Below the pieces are notes generated by a model that ran no database searches, was not told where the DNA came from, and saw only the letters and a program-made list of their open reading frames with translations. Below, one piece after another: positions 57,272-64,000 of a stretch of DNA of 64,000 nucleotides (position 1 is its first letter; each line of letters opens with the position of its first letter). The position numbers were made by a program, and so were the translations under genes. This stretch comes from Mesorhizobium sp. WSM4311 (lineage in GTDB: Bacteria; Pseudomonadota; Alphaproteobacteria; Rhizobiales; Rhizobiaceae): assembly GCF_002295115.1 (NCBI RefSeq), contig NZ_NSFV01000001.1:716610-780609 (forward strand), read 5' to 3'.

Positions 57272-59893
57272 CTACCCTTTTTTCTTCGCTGCCGGCTTCT
57301 TGGCCGCGGTCTTCTTGGCTGCCGGCGCTTTGGCCGCGGCAGCCTTGCGGAACGGCTTCTTGCCGCCGCCGCCCTTGGCTTCCTTCTCGGCGATCAGCGC
57401 CAGCGCATCCTCGATCGTCACCGATTGCGGATCCTTGCCCTTGGGCAGCGTGGCATTGACCTTGCCGAAATTGACGTAAGGCCCGTATTTGCCGTCGCGC
57501 ACGACGATCTTGCCGCCGCCATCCGGATGGTCGCCAAGCTCCTTCAGGGCCGCCGGCGTGCCGCCATTGCGGCCGCCCTTGCCCTTCGACTGCTTCTCGG
57601 CAATCACCGTGACGGCGCGGTTGAGGCCGATCGAGAAGACATCCTCGATGCTGTCGAGATTGGCGTAGGTGCCATCATGCAGCACGAACGGGCCGTAGCG
57701 GCCGAGCCCGGCCGAGATCATCTTGGACGTCTCGGGATGCTTGCCGATATCGCGCGGCAGCGCCAGCAACGCCAATGCTTTCTCATGGTCGATGGTCCCG
57801 GGCGTCCAACCCTTGGGCAGGCTCGAGCGCTTGGCTTCCTTGCCGTCGCCGCGCTGGAGGTAAGGACCGAAGCGGCCCGAGCGCAGGGTGATTTCCTCCG
57901 CCGTGTAGGGGTCCTTGCCGAGCACCTTGATGCCGTCCTCGCCGCCGCCATTCTCGCCATTCGGATTGGCGGCGTCGCCGAGCTGGCGGGTGAAGGAACA
58001 TTCGGGATAGTTCGAGCAGCCGACAAAGGCGCCGAACTTGCCGAGCTTCAGCGAGAGGTTGCCGGTGCCGCATTTCGGGCAGATGCGCGGGTTGGAGCCG
58101 TCTTCGCGCGCGGGGAAGACCAGCGGCGCCAGTTCCTCGTTCAGCGCATCGAGGACGTCGGTGACACGCAGCTCCTTGATGTCGGCGACCGCGCCCGAAA
58201 AATCCTTCCAGAAATCGCGCAGCACGTCCTTCCAGGCGAGCTTGCCGTCGGAAATCTCGTCGAGCTTTTCCTCCAGCGATGCGGTGAAGTCATATTCGAC
58301 ATAGCGCTCGAAGAAGCTTTCGAGGAAAGCTGACAATAGACGGCCCTTGGCCTGCGGCACCAGCCGGCGCTTGTCGATCGTGACATAGTCGCGGTCCTCA
58401 AGCGTCTTCAGGATTGCCGTATAGGTCGAAGGCCGGCCGATGCCGAGCTCTTCCAGCTTCTTGATCAGCGTGGCTTCGGAATAGCGCGGCGGCGGCTCGG
58501 TCGTGTGCTGGGTGGCGTTGATTGCCTGGCGGGCAAGCTGCTCGCCGGCGCGGATTTCCGGCAGACGGCGGTTTTCCTCGTCCTCCGCGTCATCGTCCTT
58601 CTGATCGGTGTAGGCGGCGATGAAGCCGTCGAAGCGAACGACCGAACCGACCGCGCGAAGCTCGGCGCTGCGGGCGCCGTTGACCCCCTCGATCTCGACG
58701 GTGGTGCGCTCGATCTCGGCCGGCTGCATCTGGCTGGCGATGGCGCGCTTCCAGATCAGCTCATAAAGCCGCATCTGGTCGGAATCGAGATATTGCCGAA
58801 CCGAGGCCGGGGTGCGCATGAAATCCGTCGGGCGGATCGCTTCGTGCGCTTCCTGGGCATTCTTGGCCTTGGTCGTGTAGAAACGCGGCTTTTCCGGCAG
58901 GTATTTCGGGCCGAATTCCTTGGCGATGGCCTCACGGGCAGCGTCGATCGCCTCGGGCGCCATCTGAACGCCGTCGGTTCGCATATAGGTGATCAGGCCG
59001 GCGGTCTCGCCGCCGATCTCCATGCCTTCATAGAGCCGTTGCGCCACCTGCATGGTGCGGGTGGCGGAGAAACCGAGGCCCGATGAAGCGGCCTGCTGCA
59101 GCGTCGAGGTGGTGAAGGGCGGGCCTGGATTACGCTTGGTCGGCTTGGCTTCCACCGACAATGCCTTGAAGGTCGCGCCCTCGAGCATTGCCTTGATGTC
59201 GTCGGCCTGCGCCTTGTTGGCAATGTCGAGCTTTTGCAGCTTCTTGCGCTCGAAGGCGGTCAGCCGCGCCTCGAAAGTCTCGTTGCGTGGCGTGCCGAGG
59301 ATGGCGGCGATCTGCCAATATTCCTCGCGGATGAAGCGTTCGATCTCGGATTCACGGTCGCAGACCAGGCGCAGCGCCACGGACTGGACGCGGCCGGCCG
59401 AGCGGGCGCCGGGCAATTTGCGCCACAGCACCGGCGACAGCGTGAAGCCGACGAGATAGTCCAGCGCCCGGCGGGCAAGATAGGCATCGACCAGCGGCGC
59501 GTCGATCTGGCGCGGATTGGCCATGGCCTCCAGCACCGACGATTTGGTGATGGCGTTGAAGACGACGCGGCTGACCGGCTTGTCCTTCAGCGCACGCTTC
59601 TGCCTCAGAACTTCCAGCACATGCCAGGAAATGGCCTCGCCTTCGCGATCCGGGTCGGTGGCGAGGATCAGGCCGTCGGCATCCTTGACCGCCTTGGCGA
59701 TGTCGGCGAGCCGCTTGCCCGAGGCGGTGTCGACCGCCCAGGACATGGCGAAGTCTTCATCCGGGCGCACCGAGCCGTCCTTGGCCGGCAAATCGCGGAC
59801 ATGGCCGAACGAGGCCAGAACCTTGTAGTTCTTGCCGAGGTATTTGTTGATTGTCTTCGCCTTGGCCGGCGATTCGACGACGACGACGTCCAT
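57272..59893 (-). CDS. topA: DNA topoisomerase I
   Basis: 873 residues. TOPRIM domain at the N-terminus (VVVESPAKAKTINKYLGKNY; ILATDPDREGEAISWHVLEV). The catalytic tyrosine is in GLITYMRTDGVQ, about residue 303. One four-cysteine zinc finger (CPKCGTGNLSLKLGKFGAFV onward to CSNYPEC) and three topo-C repeats of the pattern RFGPYL/RYGPFV/KYGPYV follow. It ends in a Lys/Ala-rich tail (KAPAAKKTAAKKPAAKKKG) that binds DNA non-specifically. Upstream gene of the topA-rnr-DUF983 transcript. Confidence 0.97.
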   Translation of the reverse strand: MDVVVVESPAKAKTINKYLGKNYKVLASFGHVRDLPAKDGSVRPDEDFAMSWAVDTASGKRLADIAKAVKDADGLILATDPDREGEAISWHVLEVLRQKRALKDKPVSRVVFNAITKSSVLEAMANPRQIDAPLVDAYLARRALDYLVGFTLSPVLWRKLPGARSAGRVQSVALRLVCDRESEIERFIREEYWQIAAILGTPRNETFEARLTAFERKKLQKLDIANKAQADDIKAMLEGATFKALSVEAKPTKRNPGPPFTTSTLQQAASSGLGFSATRTMQVAQRLYEGMEIGGETAGLITYMRTDGVQMAPEAIDAAREAIAKEFGPKYLPEKPRFYTTKAKNAQEAHEAIRPTDFMRTPASVRQYLDSDQMRLYELIWKRAIASQMQPAEIERTTVEIEGVNGARSAELRAVGSVVRFDGFIAAYTDQKDDDAEDEENRRLPEIRAGEQLARQAINATQHTTEPPPRYSEATLIKKLEELGIGRPSTYTAILKTLEDRDYVTIDKRRLVPQAKGRLLSAFLESFFERYVEYDFTASLEEKLDEISDGKLAWKDVLRDFWKDFSGAVADIKELRVTDVLDALNEELAPLVFPAREDGSNPRICPKCGTGNLSLKLGKFGAFVGCSNYPECSFTRQLGDAANPNGENGGGEDGIKVLGKDPYTAEEITLRSGRFGPYLQRGDGKEAKRSSLPKGWTPGTIDHEKALALLALPRDIGKHPETSKMISAGLGRYGPFVLHDGTYANLDSIEDVFSIGLNRAVTVIAEKQSKGKGGRNGGTPAALKELGDHPDGGGKIVVRDGKYGPYVNFGKVNATLPKGKDPQSVTIEDALALIAEKEAKGGGGKKPFRKAAAAKAPAAKKTAAKKPAAKKKG

Positions 59894-60260
59894 GAGGTCT
59901 CATATCAGCTGTGATGCGGCAGAAGAATTCCGCTGCGCGCGACGAAATCTCGTTCTATTTGCCGCTCACATGGCCGCGCTTTTGCATCCGGTCAAGGGGA
60001 AGCGCCCAAATTGCGGGGCTGTTCGCAGCAATACACTCTTAGAGTGTATGGAGAAAATCACAGATTTTGGCTGGGAGGGATGACGTCGCTTGCTCGGGGC
60101 GAACGGCCCGATTCATTTTGCGCCGAGTTGCGGAGAAGGCGGCTTGCGTACGATGCCGGGACGACGAGGGGAAAGGCCGCCTGACGCTGGCCGCCGGCTG
60201 CATGGAGGATGCCCGGCGACCAGCCTTGTCCCGCCGTCGGGCGGGCGATTGTATCGAGGA
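59894..60260 (-). other. 367-base intergenic region upstream of topA
   Basis: No convincing gene. It holds the topA promoter side, the palindrome at 60031-60049, a small hairpin AAAATC-ACA-GATTTT (60054-60068) and a GC-rich half near 60150-60245. Short frames on both strands here are Arg/Pro/Ser-rich and lack ribosome-binding sites. Confidence 0.5.
60031..60049. promoter_or_regulatory. operator-like palindrome ATACACTC-TTA-GAGTGTAT
   Basis: Eight bases perfectly inverted around TTA; only the three-base centre is asymmetric. It lies 138 bases upstream of topA and ~210 from the stop of the gene at 60261. Its AT content and symmetry fit a dimeric repressor site. I do not recognise the regulator, and no regulator gene is adjacent. 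Confidence 0.45.
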
Positions 60261-60638
60261 TCAATCGGCTTTCAGCATGTGCCAGACGCCGGCGACACCG
60301 TCACCGTTCACATCGCCGGCCTTCTTGTCCTTGATGAAGGTGTAGACCGGCTTGCCGTCATAGGCCCACATCTTGGTGCCGTCGGTGCGGTCGATGACGC
60401 TCCATTCGTCGTCCGCCTTGGCGCCGGCCGCGGCCTTCAGCGCCGGCCAGTTGGCGGCGCATTTGTCGTAGCAATTGGTCTTGCCCTTCTCATCCTTGTC
60501 ATAGGTATAGAGCGTCATGCCCTTGGCGTCGGTGTAGATCTTGGTGCCGTTGACCTCGGCTTTCTTCCACGCGTCGGCGGCGAAGGATGCGGCGGTGCTG
60601 AGAAGCAGCGCGGCCAGCCCTATGGTCATGGTTTTCAT
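60261..60638 (-). CDS. secreted Yx(FWY)xxD-repeat protein (COG4315 type)
   Basis: 125 residues. MKTMTIGLAALLLSTAASFA is a signal peptide. The mature protein has the repeated motif of this family, LYTYDKDEKGKTNCYDKCAA then WPAL, and VYTFIKDKKAGDVNGDGVAG then WHML. The two cysteines in the first unit are the usual pair. Periplasmic, function unknown. GGGAGA precedes ATG 60638. Divergent from ccdA. Confidence 0.9.
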   Translation of the reverse strand: MKTMTIGLAALLLSTAASFAADAWKKAEVNGTKIYTDAKGMTLYTYDKDEKGKTNCYDKCAANWPALKAAAGAKADDEWSVIDRTDGTKMWAYDGKPVYTFIKDKKAGDVNGDGVAGVWHMLKAD

Positions 60639-60815
60639 GGAAATCTCCCTGGCTGATATTGGAGAGGCGCGGGAAATCGCGGCCTCTTTGATATCAACGT
60701 CCCATGCCGCCGCTTTCGTCCCCATGTCGGTATGCCGCTGACGTTCCACATAATGGTGATTGGCAGACAGGCCTGGCCGTCGCTATATCCGGCCGGGAGC
60801 AGTTGGAGTTTTGGA

Positions 60816-61562
60816 ATGGCATTGGACATCGGCTATGTCAGCGCCGTCGGGGCGGGAGCCATCTCGTTCCTGTCGCCTTGCGTGCTGCCGCTGGTGCCGC
60901 CCTATCTCTGCTACATGGCAGGCGTGTCGGTCGACGATTTTCGCGGCGATGCGGGCGTGACAGCCCGCGAAGGCACGCGCGGCGCGCTGCTCTATTCCTC
61001 GATCGCCTTCGTGCTCGGCTTCTCGACGGTGTTCGTCGCGCTCGGCGCCGGCGCCTCGACCATCGGCCGGTTGCTGCGCGTCTGGCAGGAGCCGCTGGCG
61101 ATGGGCGCCGGCGTGCTGATCATCCTGATGGGCCTGAATTTTCTCGGCATACTGCGTATTCCGCTTCTGTCGCGCGAGGCGCGCTTCCAGTCGCAAGGCA
61201 AGCCGGCCAACGCTATCGCCGCCTATGTCATGGGGCTCGCCTTCGCCTTCGGCTGGACGCCCTGTATCGGCCCGGTGCTGGGGCCGATCCTGACGCTGGC
61301 CGGCGGCCGCGAAACCGTAGGCGAGGGCGCGCTGCTGCTCGCCGCTTATTCGCTTGGCCTTGGCATCCCCTTCCTGATCGCGGCGCTGTTCTCCGGCGCC
61401 TTCATGCGCTTTCTCGGCAAATTCCGCGTCCATCTCGGCCGCGTCGAAAAGGCGATCGGCGCGCTGCTGGTGGTCGCCGGCGTGTTTTTCCTCACCGGCG
61501 GCGTGCAGACCGTGTCCTACTGGCTGCTGGAGAATTTCCCGGTGCTGGGCCGGCTGGGGTAG
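60816..61562 (+). CDS. ccdA: cytochrome c biogenesis / thiol-disulfide transporter CcdA
   Basis: 248 residues with six membrane helices. The redox-active cysteines are in AISFLSPCVLPLVPPYLCYM and FGWTPCIGPVLGPIL. CcdA passes electrons from cytoplasmic thioredoxin to periplasmic thiol proteins for haem attachment and disulfide control. ATG 60816 with GGAG upstream. No cytochrome c maturation gene is beside it. A small hairpin (AGCTGA-TCAAGAG-TCAGCT, 61605-61623) follows and may be its terminator. Confidence 0.94.
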   Translation: MALDIGYVSAVGAGAISFLSPCVLPLVPPYLCYMAGVSVDDFRGDAGVTAREGTRGALLYSSIAFVLGFSTVFVALGAGASTIGRLLRVWQEPLAMGAGVLIILMGLNFLGILRIPLLSREARFQSQGKPANAIAAYVMGLAFAFGWTPCIGPVLGPILTLAGGRETVGEGALLLAAYSLGLGIPFLIAALFSGAFMRFLGKFRVHLGRVEKAIGALLVVAGVFFLTGGVQTVSYWLLENFPVLGRLG

Positions 61563-61720
61563 ATCGCCACTGCCGCTATTGCTGTTAGGATCGAGCTGTG
61601 GGGTAGCTGATCAAGAGTCAGCTGCTCCGCCACCTCACCGGAATTTAACCGCATTGGTGCAGCATGGCGCCACTGCTATCCTGTCTTGATTCCCAACCCT
61701 TTTCCTACGGTTGCCCTTCC

Positions 61721-63097
61721 ATGAGCCAGAGATCCTGCCTGTCCGTCATCCTCGCCGCCGGCGAAGGCACGCGCATGAAGAGCGCGCTGCCGAAGGTGCT
61801 GCACCAGATCGCAGGCCTGCCGATGGTCGCTCATGTGGTCAAGGCGGCCGACGCCGCCGGCGCCAGCAGCGATGCGATCGTCATCGGCCATGGTGCGGAA
61901 GAGATGCGCAAGGCGGTGGCGAAGTTCTCGCCCAAGGCCGAGACCTTCGTGCAGGAAGAGCGCCTGGGTACGGCGCATGCCGTTCTTGCCGCACGTGAAG
62001 CGATATCAAGGGGTTATGACGACATCCTGGTGATGTTCGGCGACACGCCGCTGATCGATGCGGAAGCGCTGAACCTGGCTCGGCTGAAGCTCGCCGAAGG
62101 TGCGGCCGTTGCGGTGATCGGCTTCCGAACGCCCAATCCAAACGGCTATGGCCGGCTGGTCGAAAAAGGCGGCAAGCTGATTGCCATCCGCGAGGAAAAG
62201 GACTGCTCCGAGGCGGAGAAGAAGATCGGTTTCTGCAATGCCGGCATGATGGCGGTGGCCGGCGCCCACGCACTGAAGCTGCTCGACGCGGTCGGCAACA
62301 AGAATGCCAAGGGCGAGTATTATCTCACCGACATCGTCGAGATCGCGGGCGCGCAAGGCCTTGATGTCGTCGCCACCGAGGCCAGCTTCGAGAATGCGCT
62401 CGGCATCAACAACCGCGCCGAACTGGCCCAGGCCGAAGGCATCTGGCAGGCACGCCGCCGCCAGGAGGCGATGCTGTCGGGCGTGACGCTGATCGCGCCG
62501 GAGACGGTGTATTTCTCGCACGACACCGAGGTCGGCGCCGACACCATCGTCGAGCCGAATGTCTGGTTCGGCCCGGGCGTGAAGATTGCCGGCGGCGCCA
62601 AGATCCATGCCTTCAGCCATATCGAAGGCGCGACCATTGCCGCGAACTGCGATGTCGGTCCGTTCGCGCGGTTGCGGCCGGGGGCCGATCTTCGGAACAA
62701 GGCAAAGGTCGGCAATTTCTGCGAGGTCAAGCAGGCTGTCATCGAGGAGGGCGCCAAGGTCAACCATTTGACCTACATCGGCGATGCCCGTGTCGGCGCG
62801 GGGGCCAATATCGGCGCCGGCACCATCACCTGCAATTATGACGGCTATTCGAAATTCTTCACCGACATCGGCGAGGGCGCCTTTGTCGGTTCGAACTCCT
62901 CGCTGGTGGCGCCCGTATCGATCGGCAAGGGTGGCTACATCGCCTCCGGCAGCGTGATCACCGAAAGCGTGCCAGACGATGCGCTGGCCTTCGGCCGCGC
63001 CCGCCAGAAGACGATCCCCGGAAAGGGCAAGGAATTGCGCGAGCGCTTTGCCTCGGCCGCGGCGGCGAAAAAGAAGGCGGCTGGCGCCGATCACTGA
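61721..63097 (+). CDS. glmU: bifunctional UDP-GlcNAc pyrophosphorylase / glucosamine-1-phosphate acetyltransferase
   Basis: 458 residues starting [38 protein letters not shown] is the nucleotidyltransferase signature. The C-terminal half is a left-handed beta-helix of hexapeptide repeats ([40 protein letters not shown]) that acetylates glucosamine-1-phosphate. It makes UDP-GlcNAc for peptidoglycan and lipid A. Next to glmS, the enzyme that feeds the pathway; 200 bases separate them, with a small GCGGG/CCCGC hairpin after glmU and no ribozyme. Confidence 0.98.
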   Translation: MSQRSCLSVILAAGEGTRMKSALPKVLHQIAGLPMVAHVVKAADAAGASSDAIVIGHGAEEMRKAVAKFSPKAETFVQEERLGTAHAVLAAREAISRGYDDILVMFGDTPLIDAEALNLARLKLAEGAAVAVIGFRTPNPNGYGRLVEKGGKLIAIREEKDCSEAEKKIGFCNAGMMAVAGAHALKLLDAVGNKNAKGEYYLTDIVEIAGAQGLDVVATEASFENALGINNRAELAQAEGIWQARRRQEAMLSGVTLIAPETVYFSHDTEVGADTIVEPNVWFGPGVKIAGGAKIHAFSHIEGATIAANCDVGPFARLRPGADLRNKAKVGNFCEVKQAVIEEGAKVNHLTYIGDARVGAGANIGAGTITCNYDGYSKFFTDIGEGAFVGSNSSLVAPVSIGKGGYIASGSVITESVPDDALAFGRARQKTIPGKGKELRERFASAAAAKKKAAGADH

Positions 63098-63297
63098 CGG
63101 TCAGCCAGCGGGTTTACTTCCCGCCGAAGCAATCGAAAAACCGACCAATTGCAGTAACCGGATTGCAACAGCGGTCTGTCATGGTGCATGGGTGCACAAC
63201 CGTCCGTTACACCGGGCGAAATGCAATGTGACTTTCGCGGTAGACCGGCCATCCCTAAGTATCGCTGGTTTTCCATGGGGAATCGGGGGCTATCTGC

Positions 63298-64000
63298 ATG
63301 TGCGGTATCGTTGGAATCGTCGGCCACTCGCAGGTTGCGCCGCTCATTGTCGATGCGCTGAAGCGGCTGGAATATCGCGGCTATGACTCGGCCGGCGTCG
63401 CCACCATCGAGCATGGCGAACTCGCCCGCCGCCGCGCCGAAGGCAAGCTGATCAACCTCGAACGCCGGCTCAAGGACGAGCCGCTCGACGGCACGATCGG
63501 CATCGGCCACACACGCTGGGCCACCCATGGCGTGCCCAACGAGACCAACGCGCATCCGCATTTTTCCGACGGCGTCGCCATCGTCCACAACGGCATCATC
63601 GAGAATTTTTCCGAGCTGCGCGACGAGCTGGTCCGCGACGGCTATGCCTTCTCCTCGCAGACCGACACCGAGGTCGTCGCCCACCTGGTGGCGCGGGAAC
63701 TGGCCAAGGGGCTGAAGCCGGTCGAAGCCGCGCACCAGGCGCTGAAGCGGCTGGAAGGCGCCTTTGCGCTGGCCATCATGTTCAAGGGCGACGAGGACCT
63801 GATCGTCGGCGCCCGCAACGGCCCGCCGCTGGCCGTCGGCCATGGCGACGGCGAGATGTTCCTGGGTTCCGACGCCATCGCGCTGGCGCCGTTCACCAAT
63901 TCGATCACCTATCTCGAGGATGGCGACTGGGCGGTGGTGCGCCGCGACAGCGTCGCCATCTTCGACATCGACGGCAGACAAGTCGAGCGCAAGCGCCAGC
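63298..64000 (+). CDS. glmS: glutamine-fructose-6-phosphate aminotransferase, partial
   Basis: The first 234 residues are in the window; the isomerase domains lie beyond base 64000. The N-terminal glutaminase has the nucleophile Cys at position 2 (MCGIVGIVG, Cys1 after Met removal), HTRWATHGVPNETNAHPH, and NGIIENFSELRDEL. It makes glucosamine-6-phosphate, the first step toward UDP-GlcNAc. Start ATG 63298 with GGGGGC as weak ribosome-binding site. Confidence 0.97.
   Translation, partial: MCGIVGIVGHSQVAPLIVDALKRLEYRGYDSAGVATIEHGELARRRAEGKLINLERRLKDEPLDGTIGIGHTRWATHGVPNETNAHPHFSDGVAIVHNGIIENFSELRDELVRDGYAFSSQTDTEVVAHLVARELAKGLKPVEAAHQALKRLEGAFALAIMFKGDEDLIVGARNGPPLAVGHGDGEMFLGSDAIALAPFTNSITYLEDGDWAVVRRDSVAIFDIDGRQVERKRQ

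Noticed and set aside
60058..60264. 68-codon minus-strand frame beyond topA
   Set aside because: Pro/Ser/Arg-rich, no ribosome-binding site; treated as noise in an intergenic region.
63098..63297. glmS ribozyme between glmU and glmS
   Set aside because: No ribozyme core seen; this element is known from Gram-positive bacteria, and glmS here has an ordinary leader.

Overview
The window is a GC-rich chromosomal segment of an alphaproteobacterium of the order Hyphomicrobiales (Rhizobiales), most like Mesorhizobium. The evidence is the strong G/C bias at third codon positions, divK-pleD, rhizobial-type Tad pilus genes, a DinB with an N-terminal Cys cluster, several rhizobia-restricted DUF families, and palindromic intergenic elements. 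No rRNA, tRNA, CRISPR array, insertion sequence or prophage was recognised. The first gene (MaoC-type dehydratase) and the last (glmS) are cut by the window edges.

Layout. 1-5.8 kb: MaoC fragment, DUF2336 protein, FUSC-type exporter and parE. 6.0-14.9 kb: a Tad (Flp) pilus operon, cpaB-cpaC-small lipoprotein-cpaE-cpaF-tadB-tadC, followed by an unknown secreted protein and a TadD-like TPR lipoprotein; pilin and prepilin peptidase are not here. 15.1-16.2 kb: membrane GGDEF protein. 16.2-20.8 kb: the glycine cleavage operon gcvT-gcvH-gcvP behind a tandem glycine riboswitch. 21-29.4 kb: an internally repeated unknown protein, a GNAT protein, a Tat-exported molybdoenzyme with its cytochrome b, a DUF1345 membrane protein, YaiI, the formaldehyde pair frmA-gfa, and pccA. 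29.6-40.5 kb: dnaE, a K+ channel that looks frameshifted, an EamA transporter, dinB, a GNAT protein, a duplicated secreted-protein locus, a HAD-like protein and DUF3572. 40.8-42.6 kb: the cell-cycle/c-di-GMP pair divK-pleD.

42.6-51.3 kb is accessory in character: an FAD monooxygenase, then a GntR/FCD regulator with an operator-like triple repeat, a PLP-dependent transsulfuration-family enzyme and a complete CUT1-type ABC transporter (binding protein, two permeases, ATPase). These look like one regulated uptake-and-catabolism unit. From 51.5 to 59.9 kb a same-strand run reads topA-rnr-DUF983-NUDIX-MFS-NIF3/CutA-like-rpmG. The end carries a small Yx(FWY)xxD-type secreted protein, ccdA, glmU and the start of glmS (amino-sugar precursor synthesis).

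The best leads for something undescribed are the GntR-PLP enzyme-sugar ABC unit with its tandem TGGACCA operator, the K+ channel with a C-terminal zinc ribbon, the internally repeated protein at 21 kb, the partly duplicated secreted-protein locus near 37.7 kb, and the untranslated stretch after pleD. Most of the rest is core chromosomal material. All functional calls come from reading motifs and remembered family features; no database search was run.
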